From: Haberlea rhodopensis
Taxonomy: Eukaryota > Streptophyta > Magnoliopsida > Lamiales > Gesneriaceae
Direction of reading: 5' to 3'
DNA: 64,000 nt
NCBI GenBank assembly: GCA_907163345.1
Contig: CAJQUN010000224.1
Location: 310,001-374,000, forward strand
The notes below the pieces were generated by a model that was given only the letters and a program-made list of their open reading frames with translations, did not search any database and had not been told where the DNA came from. This document shows positions 45,201-54,452 of this stretch, piece by piece (position 1 is the first letter of the stretch; the number at the start of each line of letters is the position of its first letter). A program made the position numbers and the translations under genes.

Positions 45201-45751
45201 ACGCTTTGAGCCGGAAAGTGAGGAGTTATGCTGAGGACGTCATCCATTTGTCGGCTATGATGACCTCCTATTGCCATCTGGGCTATGATTTCGACATAGA
45301 TGCATCACCTGTGTATGTATCGACCTTGTTAGCTGAGCCAGATATCTATGAGAACATCAGGAGAGCTCAGAGGTCAGATGATGAGGTTCAGAGGTGGTTA
45401 TCTGTAGTACATCTTGGTCAGCCAACGAAATTCAGAGTGGCCGATGACGGATCTTTGAGATTGGGTAACCGTTGGGTGGTTCCGAGTACGCCGGAGTTGC
45501 GTAAAGGGATATTGGAGCGAGCTCATAGTAGCAGACTTAGCATCCACCCAGGCGGAAAGAAGATGTATAAAGATCTGCGTGGTCAGTTTTGGTGGAAAAA
45601 GATGAAGAGTGATGTCGTCACTTTTGTTAAGAGGTGTTTGATCTGCCAGCAGGTTAAGGCAGAGAGACAGAGACCTGGATCCGTCGCATGTACTACAGCC
45701 TTCCGAAGTTCAGTTAGAATCCGATGTGTCTTATGTGGAACGGCCTGTTAG
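42245..45751 (+). CDS. GP2 gag-pol polyprotein, integrase truncated
   Basis: From ATG 42245 the frame runs 1168 codons (a frame opening at TTG 42233 is four codons longer; the ATG is the better start). Approximate residue positions counted from the TTG: Retrotrans_gag block EEAEEWLERLEQIF at 72-85, zinc knuckle CYSCGKMGHISRYC at 311-324, protease ILIDTGASHSFVS at 397-409, RT with LCIDYRQLNKATVKN at 636-650 and FIDDILIYS at 737-745, RNase H with LYTDASLQG at 882-890 and TDHKSLKFL at 946-954, and the integrase HHCC finger ending CLICQQVK at 1135-1142. After ERQRP the frame enters sequence from the integrase C-terminus in the wrong phase and stops. Gag, protease, RT and RNase H look intact; integration would need help from another copy. 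Confidence 0.93.
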   Translation: MAAMNAGNLNEEVGDVGSVNASIGQANPLPPPAVGMEPVAQLLLPGEISLTQFLSYHPPRFEGTESGEEAEEWLERLEQIFVSAPCAVTAWLRLAEFQLAKKPLMWWRSTVMELRALGAVIDWTLFRTRFLNRYFSAAARQTKEDEFASLKQGNMTVSDYAMRYSSLLRYVPHIATNGHAKMRNFMKRLRPELFDRVITNNPTSFDDALTRAELAEIGVGAYPSTVPPQVPQQRQTNDSLRPGGEPFKPRGASSSSRFGGKKFFGQKQENKKSNWSANRGPTQGNRPGEPRCDDCGGPHPSSKCPACYSCGKMGHISRYCPTRGGQSEFQGNRPRFDDRTVHQRQQFVPRPSGGQTVGPSQGQVYALTREQAQAAPEEVIAGTCHLFTYPAFILIDTGASHSFVSVGFVERHHMRTSSLPTPLLVSTPTGRNVVADQFMADCLIYFEGNELKADLIVLGMSDFDCIVGIDILNRYQAVVDCRQKTVRFRSDLGVQWTFYGNGSRAKIPLISAIKMTQLLERGHTGYLIYAVDTSGKNKELRVEDVPVVAEFADVFPEEIPGFPPAREVEFGIELLPGTSAISRAPYRMAPAELRELKEQLQDLLDKGYIRPSVSPWGAPVLFVKKKDGSMRLCIDYRQLNKATVKNKYPLPRIDDLFDQLQGTRLYSKIDLRSGYHQIRVREEDVQKTAFRTRYGHYEFLVMPFGVTNAPAVFMSLMNRVFQQYLDQFVIVFIDDILIYSRSEEEHVKHLRTVLQILRDHQLYAKLSKCEFWLSSVVFLGHVISSSGIAVDPRKIEAVMEWAAPTSVPEIRSFLGLAGYYRRFVEGFSKIAKPLTQLTQKGVPFFWSEACEESFQELKHCLTTAPVLVIPTENSRFVLYTDASLQGLGCVLMQDKHVVAYASRQLKPHETRYPVHDLELAAIIFALKIWRHYLYGTSFTIYTDHKSLKFLFTQAELNMRQRRWMDLLKDYDCEIEYHPGKANLTADALSRKVRSYAEDVIHLSAMMTSYCHLGYDFDIDASPVYVSTLLAEPDIYENIRRAQRSDDEVQRWLSVVHLGQPTKFRVADDGSLRLGNRWVVPSTPELRKGILERAHSSRLSIHPGGKKMYKDLRGQFWWKKMKSDVVTFVKRCLICQQVKAERQRPGSVACTTAFRSSVRIRCVLCGTAC

Positions 45752-45899
45752 AATTCTGGATCGAGCAGACCGCAGACTTCGGAACAAAGTGATACCTATG
45801 ATCAAGGTTCAGTGGGATCGCAGGGGTGTCGAGGAGGCTACGTGGGAGACGGATCGGCATATGGTGCAGCACTACCCGGAACTATTCTCTGGTATGTGA
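45680..45899 (+). pseudogene. GP2 integrase C-terminus with chromodomain, out of frame
   Basis: Read in a different frame from the main polyprotein, this stretch contains RPVRILDRADRRLRNKVIP and GVEEATWETDRHM, ending HYPELFSGM and a TGA at 45897. The pattern matches the chromodomain end of Del/Tekay-type integrases. It is joined to the integrase zinc finger by a deletion of roughly 900 bases (estimated from GP1 and the usual integrase length) that also shifts the frame. Confidence 0.88.
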
Positions 45900-45955
45900 T
45901 TATGTTTAGTTTCACTTTGGGGTAAGTGCATGTGATTTCGAGGACGAAATCTTAT

Positions 45956-45969
45956 AAGTAGGGGAGTAT
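45956..45969 (+). other. GP2 polypurine tract
   Basis: AAGTAGGGGAGTAT directly precedes the 3' LTR. Confidence 0.9.
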
Positions 45970-48028
45970 TGTGATATCCCCGAAATGATTAATTGCAATT
46001 TGGGCACTAATTGTGTTTATATGATTAATTATGATGGTAATTAATTGATTATGTGCTGGATTTAATTAATGTGTTGAAATGCTTAGTCACATGATAGAGT
46101 GACCCGGGAGAGCATTTCAGGGTGCATGTTGGGAAATTGTTATTAGCATGATTTATTTGCCATGGCTAGCAATTAATTGGAAATCATGAGTTTAATTGAT
46201 ATTTTGATGCATTTTGGATTAATGCTTTTAAAATATCATGTTGGGGTGTTTTATACACCATGGATTGAGGAATGCTTTTTAATTTAACTTAAACCCTTTA
46301 TACCCCAACCCCCACCTTTACCAAATCATTTTACCTTTACCAAATTTCACCACCCAAACCCTCCTTTCCCTCATTTTCGAGTTTGTGCTTAAGGGTAAAG
46401 GAAATCCTTCCAAAAATCTTGATTTGTGGAGTTTATTGGGAGATTTGAGGTCCCCAAGAGGTATGGATACCTCATTGTTGATTTTGTAGTGTTTTATTTG
46501 AGTTTGGTATGGTTTTGAAGGGTTTTAAAATGGGTTTGTGTTGGGTTGTTGTGGTTTTGGTTAAGGGTTGGATTTATGTTTGTTTTGAGGTATATTTTGA
46601 AGGTTTATGTTGTTATTTATGTTGTTGGTTTGATGGTTTAAGTGTTGGTATAGATTGGAAGGAGTTTTGGTGCAAAAATGGTGGAAAATCGCGAGTCTGT
46701 GCGAGGCGATCGACCGCCTGAAAAGAGGCGACCGATCACGTAAGGGCAGTAGGCATATCGCAGGGCAGGCGATCGATCGCCTGAAATGAGGTGACCGATC
46801 GCCGAGAGGCAGTAGCCAATCCAAGGGTTAGGCGATCGATCGCCATGTTTGGCGCGATCGATCGCCGCGAAGGAAAAATTGAGGCGATCGATCACCTCAG
46901 CCAAGCGATCGATCGCCCACTGTGGAATTTTGAGAAATGCTTTCTTTTGTCGAATTTTTGGTATTTGACTATTATTTGGCTTCTAATATGGGGTTGTGTG
47001 ATTGTGTAGAACCATCCCAGGTAGCAACGCAACCAAGGAACTGAAGTCATATCAATTCCACTTTTGGAAAGGTACATAGAGGACGTACGGGCACCCAACG
47101 GTACATGTATCTAATATACTCATTGTTTATGCATTGTGGATGCGAGTATATATGTGATTATGCATTGTGGATGCAAATACATGTTGAATTATGCATGATG
47201 ATTGTATATGCATATGATGGTTATTGGTGCACATCCCATGAGTCGTGGTCATCCCTTGATGATTTTAATGCTTGCCGCTATTTGGTTTGTTTCCGCTAAA
47301 TGTGAAGCGAGGGGTGGGAGCGCCGCATGTCACATTTGAGCGTGGTTATCATATAGGGCGAGGAAAGAATATTTGCCGCTCAATGTGAGGCGAGGGGTGG
47401 GAGTACCGCATGTCCATTGAAGCGAGGTTATTCTATGCCGCCTATATGTAAATAAGCGAGGGGCATTAAAATACATTGTGATGGACAGACTAGGGATTGG
47501 TGACTGGTATTTGGTTTGATGAGATGGTTTTGTGTCATGACATGTGTAGACCATTAAATAATCTATTGATTATACTCATGAGTTATGGTACAGGGACAAC
47601 CAAATTGGAAGCGTTTTGAAATGCATGGGAAAACAGGAAGTGTTTTATTGTGATTTATGCATTTACGCTTTATGTTCATATTGTGTTGAATATGAATGAT
47701 ATTATTGCTCATGTTTGGGGGTTGTCCTTGTAGGTACACTTTTGGCATCATAAGAAGGGCTAAGCGGGTTGAGGTGGTGAGCTTGTGAAGAATTCTTTTG
47801 AGAAAGGAAGGACATGATTAATTTTGTATAGTATCTACTCTAGGAGTAGTGTAAAGCTATAATTGATGACATTCATTTGTATTGGGAATGTAACTAATCC
47901 ATTAATAGTCCTTGTTTTGGCATGTAATTCTTAAGGCTCATAGACTCAACACGAATATTTTACTCTGATCATTTATATTAGCTCTACTTATGCCTTTAAT
48001 CCGCACTTAAGGAACTAGGGTCCTTACA
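45970..48028 (+). repeat. GP2 3' LTR
   Basis: It is nearly identical to the 5' LTR. It lacks a 10-base copy of GCATGTTGGG near 46130. About seven of the roughly 13 substitutions are C/T or G/A changes at CpG sites. Confidence 0.95.
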
Positions 48029-48033
48029 TACTC

Positions 48034-48540
48034 TCTATGGAATCCACCGTAATTATCAGATGGAGGCAGACGGGGTCCCTTGTCAGACTTCCTTGGTCTA
48101 TCCAGTTTCTTTTTATCATCACATGTTTTCATAGCTCTTTCCAAACTCATGGACAGTGGTATACGTGAAGCAAATTAGCTTCTAGGTTCACCACTGTCGT
48201 CGATCCTATCAGCCGGTCTTTTCTTGCTTACCTCTAACTTATCTTTCTTTTCTGATGGCCGTAGATCAGCCCTTCTCTGTCTCTGAGCATCTTCTAGATT
48301 GATGTACTTTTCAGCTCTTCCTAGAAGTTCGTCATAACTATGAGGGGGTTTCTTTACCAACGATTTAAAGAACTCTCCTGCCTTAAGCCCTTGTGTGAAG
48401 GCGTTAATAAGGACATCTACCGTTACGGTGGGGACCTCTAAGGCTGCCCCATTAAAGCGTTGTACAAACTCCCTCAAGGACTCCTGTTCATCCTGCTGGC
48501 GAATTGGTTTAGAAAAGCCGAACTGAATTCCTCGAAACAA
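48034..48540 (-). pseudogene. Tat-type gag, C-terminal part 2
   Basis: Minus-strand sequence 48540-48175 encodes LREFVQRFNGAALEVP and LVKKPPHSYDELLGRAEKYI, which is the C-terminal half of a Tat Retrotrans_gag domain, followed by a basic region. A stop at about 48178 ends the open frame, but similarity continues through 48034 into the part beyond GP2. A frameshift near 48500 separates it from the N-terminal half. Confidence 0.85.
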
Positions 48541-48950
48541 CGTACAGTGTTTGGTTTAATTAAATTAAACCATTTTTGTGCTGATCTAACCAGGGTGGTA
48601 AGGAAAACATGGCATTTGATCCCATCGGAATACCTATGCAATAGAGCAGCATTCTCAAATCTTCCAAGGTGTTCTTTTGGGTCTGTGCTTCCGTCATATT
48701 CTCCTACCGCAGGTTGTCTGAAATTTGGGGGGAGCTCCTCTCCTAAAATAGCTTGGGAGAAAGGACTTTCTCTCATAGCCACTTGAGGTCGGCCACCTAG
48801 ATGTTGACCCAATCTCCTTATCTCTCCCCATAAAACTTCCATTGGATCTATCAGTGGAGGCTCTACTTGCGTAACTGCATCAGTACTTGCTACCCTATTA
48901 TTTTCAGGGACCTGCTCTAATAGTTGGTCCGACCTACCGACGACACGCAA
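48474..48950 (-). pseudogene. Tat-type gag, N-terminal part
   Basis: A 158-codon minus-strand frame contains SPFSQAILGEELPPNFRQP, YDGSTDPKEHLGRFENAALL and KWFNLIKPNTV, the standard N-terminal half of a Tat/Ogre Retrotrans_gag domain. Similarity stops near the frame start, and plus-strand gypsy sequence follows, so the 5' part of this element is lost. Confidence 0.88.
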
Positions 48951-48959
48951 CTGAGGATA

Positions 48960-49430
48960 TACAACATGTTCGAGAAGATTCCGCTGTCACAAAAGAAGTC
49001 CTACCACAGTGTGCTCGATGAACGACACAGAGAACAAATTTTTTTCAGGTTCTTTGGATACAACGAGGATGACATTCCAAGGCGTCAATCCCAGGCGTTG
49101 TCTTCTGACAGCGGAGCTTTATTTCGAGGCCAATAGACGCCATGCACGGCCCGATGCAAATCGCAATCATGAGCATGGAAGGAGCGGATGGAACTTTGTT
49201 TTATCGGCTCACACAGAGCAATCCCGATCTCACATGGGATTGTTTAAGCACGGAACTGATGCAGAAAGTTGGGGAATATAGAGCGATCTTGACGGACAAC
49301 GGTCACTTGAGGGATGTTCCTATGCATCCAACCGTTCTCGAGAAGTTGGGAGAGGAGGAAGAGTTGTCGGCGCAACAGGTGGAAACAATTGAGCCCAACG
49401 AACTTGAAGAAAATTCTGGAACCTAGATCG
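48960..49430 (+). pseudogene. Degenerate gypsy gag fragment, plus strand
   Basis: Overlapping frames contain AELYFEANRRHARPD followed, in another frame, by MSMEGADGTLFYRLTQSNPD and TWDCLSTELMQK. This resembles the gag pattern of an AE-x-YF motif, an SMEG motif and a TW-D motif seen in some Ty3/gypsy elements. A frameshift near 49140 separates them. No protease or RT was seen downstream, so the element is internally deleted. Confidence 0.5.
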
Positions 49431-50036
49431 CCGAACATTTGTAGGAAACCGGTGAAAAAGAGAACATCCGAGAAGATCCGGGTCTCATGGTCGAGGTGAC
49501 AGAACAAACTGACGGTGAGAGGACAATAGAGCATAAGATTTTTCCCGGAAACCATGGGGGAAGTGAGCTAATCGGCGCAGGCCATGGAGTAGGGATATAT
49601 GATGGAGTAGGGATATATGGTGGGACTTTCCCGAGCCGGCCAGGTAGCAGGTATGTCGACTGGGTTCTTTCTCCTGTTAATGATGCATGTGGATTGTGGC
49701 TAACGTCGATTATATGTGAGATATATTTAGTTGTCTCATCATGGTTACTCGATCAGTTTCCAAAGTGGTCTCTGATTTTGCGAGAAACGTACCTTTATAC
49801 ACTCACACTAAGATATGGGAAAGAAGGAAGACCCTCCAAGTTATTGCATATGGCCATATGTGCGAGTACATGGGACATATCTAGCTGTTTTACTTTCTTG
49901 TGAACAGATTCAGGACTGAATAGGGCTCTGGTTGTTAATTTGAAATTGTTGGAGTTTAACAATGCAATCATCATTTTTAAAATTAGTATCATGAGGACTA
50001 AAGAACATCTTATGGTTTTTGGTAGTATGTTGTGTG
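49431..50036 (+). other. Probable gypsy remnant, no clear domain
   Basis: A 138-codon frame (49487-49903) gives no domain I recognise. The region lies between the gag fragment and the hAT element and is likely the decayed body of the same gypsy element. Confidence 0.35.
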
Positions 50037-50044
50037 CATGTGAT

Positions 50045-51084
50045 TAGGGGTGGGAATCGGGTCAGGTTTTCGGGTATTCGAGATTCGGGTAGCAAAAAAA
50101 GACACCCAATCCCAAACCCGAAAAAGTTGGGTACCGAGTTTCCGGTCTCGGGGTACCCGTTTGTTTGGTTTCGGGTACCCGAAACCCAGCTATTTTCTAG
50201 AAACAAAATTCTGTTTTTTTTTTTTTAAATACCTGAAGGCTTAAAAACAGCAACGAAACAGGCACCAAAAACGTGGGGAAGGAATACCACAAAAAAAAAA
50301 CAAATAAACTATCACAATTCATTGCTAGACATTATTCAATGAGTAATTTTGTTTCATACAAACAGTGATATGAAAACAAATAAACTAGCACAATTCATTT
50401 CAAACTATCACAATTCACAAAACACATAGCAATTCATAACTTAAAATGTGGGGAAGGAATACCACAGAAAAAGGAATATCACAATGTGGGGAAGGAATAC
50501 CACAGACATTTCGTGGGGAAAGAATACCACAACGTGGGGAAGGAATATCACAAAACACTAGACATTTGATATTTTGATTTCCACAGAAAAAGGAAAGCAC
50601 ACATTTGACATTTCGATGGTTACCAAAAGGCAATATACCCAAAAGTACTAAAAAAATGCTCAGTTGCTCATACGGTCATACCTAAGGGCTCAAACTCTCA
50701 GCCTCAGAGCACGAAATGGCTGGTCAAGTCGCGGCGCTTTTTTCAGACGGCGTGAGAAGGCGAGACGAGAACGAGAACGAGAGTGAAGTGCGGCTGTGTG
50801 ATGTGAGAATTGAGACGAGAATGAAAGTGTGACTGTGTGAGAAAGTCGGAAGAGTGAAGACCTAATGTGTAGTGTAATCGGGCAAGCCATTAAAATTTAT
50901 TTTTGGGGTCGGGTACACGGGTACCCGACCCGATTGTTTTTTTAAAAAATGGAACCCCATCTTGATAAAGTGTTTAACGATCGGGTTAAAAAACCCGAAC
51001 AACCCGAAATTTCGGGATTTACCCGATCGGGTCGGGTCGGGTCGAGACCCGATTACTCGAATCCCACTCCCACTCCCACTCCTA
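50045..51084. mobile_element. Non-autonomous hAT element, 1040 bp
   Basis: It is flanked by a perfect 8 bp duplication CATGTGAT (50037-50044 and 51085-51092). It starts TAGGGGTGGGAATCGGGTC, and its end is the complement of TAGGAGTGGGAGTGGGAG followed by ATTCGAGTAATCGGGTC, giving short imperfect terminal inverted repeats. Both subterminal regions are packed with GGGTCGGGT and GGGTACCCG motifs, as in many plant hAT elements. No transposase frame is present. The interior carries five GTGGGGAAGGAATACCACA-type repeats. Confidence 0.93.
50268..50560. repeat. GTGGGGAAGGAATACCACA repeats inside the hAT element
   Basis: Five close copies of a 19-base unit with self-complementary ends (GTGG...CCAC) occur at about 50272, 50449, 50484, 50513 and 50535, four of them clustered. 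Confidence 0.85.
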
Positions 51085-51092
51085 CATGTGAT

Positions 51093-51790
51093 TATGAGTT
51101 TGTGATGTTTTATGCGGCTTTACTCATTCCTTAAAATATTTTGAAATTATTTGATAAATTTGTTGGGACTTTTGTGTTGATGTCGTGGGATAGTGTTGCA
51201 AGCCATGTTATTATTCCTAAATGGGTTATGAAGGAAAAGTGCCGACGTCTAAAGCATGTGTTGGAGACTATCCTTGTGATTCTTGGTATTTTGGTAATAT
51301 GTTATTTGCTATTGGAGTTGAGTTATTCGTTTTTAATATTGGTTGAAAGGATGCTGAAGCTTAAAGTTTTAGGTCTCATCCTTGAGGACAAGGCTGATTT
51401 TCCGGTGGCGATATTGTTACTGGACAAACATTGCTAACCCATGACATTAATAGGCCAGTATAGACGCCCAAAGCAAATGGTTAGAAGCCCAAGGAAAAGG
51501 CTAGTCTAGAATTTTACCAGGGAAGGATCATGTTGGGAAGCTAGGTGATTAATTTTGGTGGGAATTAGATAATAAAAGATGGGGGGAAAGAGTTTAGAGA
51601 ATACCAGATTTGTTGAGTCTTGTAACAAGCATCTAGCTTGGTCCGGAGAGATTTTCTCTCTTGAGTAACAGTGAGCTTCTTGAGTAACAGTGAGCTTGAG
51701 TCATCTTGTAGTTTTTTGTTTTACCGTCCAGTAGTATAATAAATTTTTATCCAATCTTGTGTTCTTGTTTCGAAGATTTCTTACTGTGCG
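51093..51790 (+). repeat. Gypsy 3' end and LTR-like remnant
   Basis: After the hAT duplication the host sequence resumes. Near 51375 it has LILEDKADFPV, reminiscent of the end of a gypsy polyprotein. This is followed by GGCCAGTATAGACGCCCAAA and a stretch with a duplicated TTGAGTAACAGTGAGC and a late AATAAA, which looks LTR-like. The boundaries could not be fixed, and the 98-codon frame at 51141 is not convincing as a gene. Confidence 0.35.
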
Positions 51791-52237
51791 TCTTTTATTT
51801 TGATCCTAAAATGTATTCACCCAGTGAATTTATAGATCTATTCATCTCAATATGTTAATGGGATTCGTGAAATATTCTTGGAGGTGATACAAGAAAAATA
51901 AATTTTTGAAATTCCCGAATATTCGATTTTATAATACATATTGAGCCTCAATAATTTTTTTGTCCATTTGACCCCGAGTCAATTGTAGATATTTTAAGTT
52001 ATATGCAAAGAGGACTCAGAACCTTGTTGGAGATGGTAAAATAAAAATAAAATTTTCAAGTTTGCGGTTCCTATTATTCAACTTTACAATATAATATATA
52101 CTAAGACGCGATAATCTTTTTCCTTTGCACCTCTATGCTTAACATATTTTAAACAAGACACGAAGAGCACTCAGAACATAAACTTTAAAGAACAACTGGC
52201 AATTATACGTTCTACGTCTTTGTATTTTCTAGCATAG

Positions 52238-52292
<55 letters not shown>

Positions 52293-52535
52293 GGCTTTAT
52301 TCTCTATCAAGCTATTTCATGATAGTGCTTAATGGAATTTGTTAATATTTTTTTCAAATGGTAAAATAATGTAGATGAAGTAGTGAAAGTAGGTTTCATC
52401 AAACCATACCATTTGAAAGAATTTTTTTATAGCTTCTCTAGTATTTCATTTATCATTTGTTGATATTCTCATTAGAATATCAATCTTTTGTGTGCAAGGC
52501 TTGATCATTTTAAACAACTTATTGATGCTTTTCAG
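51791..52535. other. AT-rich DNA upstream of the ELM1-like exon, probable intron
   Basis: No coding similarity is visible. If the exon at 52536 is still part of a gene, this would be its upstream intron. It ends in a good acceptor tract, TGATGCTTTTCAG. Confidence 0.4.
52241..52288. repeat. (AT)24 microsatellite
   Basis: Twenty-four uninterrupted AT units. Confidence 0.97.
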
Positions 52536-52632
52536 GGATGGCCCACTGCTTGTGGTTGCATCTGGCAGAGACACCATCTCAATTTCAAGTTCTATAAAAA
52601 GATTAGCATCTGAAAATGTGTTTGTTGTGCAG
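52536..52632 (+). CDS. ELM1: Single exon of an ELM1-like mitochondrial fission gene (partial)
   Basis: A 97-base exon is bounded by an acceptor (TTTTCAG, 52529-52535) and a donor (CAG then GTTTGC, from 52633). After one leading base that completes a split codon, it encodes 32 residues including LLVVASGRDTISISSSIKRL and ASENVFVVQ. This matches, from my knowledge of the family, the conserved core of plant ELM1 (DUF1022), a protein on the mitochondrial outer surface that helps recruit the DRP3 fission dynamin. The phase and the end at VVQ fit an exon boundary. Neighbouring exons are not visible: upstream is repeat DNA, and downstream Copia-2 begins 103 bases later. It is either one exon of a gene with TE-filled introns or an isolated fragment. 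Confidence 0.72.
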
Positions 52633-52735
52633 GTTTGCAAACTGATCTTATATTTGCATGCTACATGTGACAGTGTAAAATAGTCTAGCATTTACATTAA
52701 GATGTAAATTTGGCAGATAATATTTTAAATTAGGC
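52633..52735. other. Downstream intron-like sequence before Copia-2
   Basis: This runs from a plausible splice donor to the first base of the Copia-2 LTR. TAGGC (52731-52735) would be the target duplication of Copia-2. Confidence 0.4.
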
Positions 52736-52857
52736 TGTTAATATTCTTTCCATACATATGTTGTACTTTCCTTACATAAGTTGTAATTGTATCCTATTTA
52801 ATGGAGTGATTAATGAAGGGAAATGGATTTTCAGAAATAAAGTCAATTTGTATTACA
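52736..52857 (+). repeat. Copia-2 5' LTR, about 122 bp
   Basis: TGTTAATATTCTTTCC to GTATTACA, followed at once by the primer site. The left boundary rests on the TG start, because no second LTR is available for comparison. Confidence 0.7.
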
Positions 52858-52870
52858 TGGTATCAGTGCC
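52858..52870 (+). other. Copia-2 primer binding site
   Basis: TGGTATCAGTGCC directly adjoins the LTR and differs from the tRNA-Met complement TGGTATCAGAGCC at one base. Confidence 0.8.
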
Positions 52871-52909
52871 AAATACAATCTCGAGTCTTTTCTTTCTCTG
52901 ATTTTGATG

Positions 52910-53040
52910 GCGCATCGTTACTGTTCATCGCTCGTCGGTACTGTTCATCGCTCGTCACTGTTCACCGAGTCGTACTGTTCATCGCGCTGCACTATTCATC
53001 TCTTTGCTACTGTTCATCCCGCATCACTGTTCATCGCGTG
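52910..53040 (+). repeat. TACTGTTCATCG repeats in the Copia-2 leader
   Basis: About seven degenerate copies of CACTGTTCATCG / TACTGTTCATCG lie in 130 bases upstream of gag. Confidence 0.85.
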
Positions 53041-53204
53041 ACTTTTTTTTTTCCCTCGATTGATTGCTTTTATCGTGACATCCCAAACTAATATTGGGTT
53101 TTGTTTGATCGGCTTTATCGCATCAGTGTTAGCCTTTGTTTCTCATCAATTGCTAATATTCTGCGATGTTAATACTGAAATACTATCAAATACTCTTTCA
53201 TACC

Positions 53205-54452
53205 ATGAGTAATTTTGAATCTTTCGGTATCAAATTCACGGGTAAAACCTATTCGGCTTGGGAATTCCAATTTCGTTTGTTCGTGACGGGAAAGGAATTA
53301 TGGGGACATGTTGATGGAAGTACTTCCATCCCTCTTGATACAGCGTCCCTAACCAAATGGAAGATTACAGATGCTCGTATCATGTCGTGGATGCTAGCAT
53401 CTGTCGATCCACTCATTGTACTAAATCTTCGCCCATACAAAACCGCCAAAGCCATGTGGGACTACTTACAACAAGTCTATTGTCAAAACAATGTGGCTAG
53501 GCGATTTCAACTCGAATACGAGATTGCCAATTACACTCAGGGTAATCTCTCTATCCAGGAATATTTCACGGGCTTTCAAATTCTGTGTATAGAATTCGCT
53601 GATATCATTTATACTAAGGTTCCGGCTGGCCCCCTTGCTGATGTTCAAGCTGTTCATGAACAAAGCAAGAGAGATCAGTTCTTTGATGAAATTGCGCCTG
53701 AATTCGAGATCGTTCGATCTACGTTAATGAATCGTGACCCATCTCCATCATTAGATGTTTGTCTCGGGGAATTACTACATGAAGAGCAGCGCCTTGCAAC
53801 ACAAGGGAATTTCCAACAACATTCAGGATTTTCTAATGGTGTGGCATATGTCTTCTGTGTCAAAGGGAAAGAAAAGGACATACGTCAAGTCCAATGTTAC
53901 ACTTGCAAGGAATTTGGGCATATTGCAAAGCATAACACCACTAAAAAATGCAATTATTGCAAGAAGCACGGCCACCTTCTTCCCGATTGTCCCACTCGTC
54001 CACCAAAATGACATACCATAGGATATCAAGCTGCAGTTGGTTCTTCTTCCGCTCCCACGGATGCGCCTTCCACTCTCACCCCTGAAACGGTGCAACAGAT
54101 GATTATCTCGTCTGCATTGGGTCTTCAAGGTAATAATTCGGCTTCCCTTGCCCCCTGGTTGATTGACTCAGGGGCCTGTAATCACATGACCAAGACTGCT
54201 GCCAATCTTCATAATATTCGCCCATATTCGGGTCCGTTACAGATTACCGTTGCTAATGGTAATCAGTTACCGATCCATGCAACTACTGATGTGAATTCTA
54301 CTTTTCGGGATGTTTTGGTATCTCCTGCACTAAGTACTTGTCTTATTTCTGTTGGACAATTGGTTGATGACAATTATAATGTTTCTTTTTCTCGTTCTGG
54401 TTTGTCTTATGCAGGATCAGGTGCCGGGGAAGATTCTCGCGAAGGGGCCTAA
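53205..54452 (+). pseudogene. Copia-2 gag and protease
   Basis: ATG 53205 starts MSNFESFGIKFTGKTYSAWE. The gag carries a UBN2-like body and two Cys-His motifs (CYTCKEFGHIAKH and CNYCKKHGHLLPDC). A TGA at 54009-54011 interrupts the frame. It resumes in the same frame with the protease WLIDSGACNHMTK and runs to 54452, where a frameshift near 54410 moves the true frame. Confidence 0.88.

Larger units (their letters stand above)
39962..48028 (+). mobile_element. GP2: young chromovirus (Ty3/gypsy) lacking the integrase core
   Basis: The element is flanked by perfect TACTC duplications (39957-39961 and 48029-48033). Its two LTRs (2069 and 2059 bp) differ by about 13 substitutions and two indels by eye count, which is about 0.6%. 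It carries a perfect primer site, a long open gag-pol frame and a polypurine tract. The integrase catalytic core is deleted, so it cannot integrate on its own. The C-terminal chromodomain remnant suggests the Tekay/Del-type lineage. It is inserted in the Tat gag sequence, splitting the zinc-finger region. Confidence 0.95.

Noticed and set aside
51141..51437. 98-codon hydrophobic frame as a membrane protein
   Set aside because: There is no start context or domain, and the surrounding sequence looks like a decayed gypsy 3' end.
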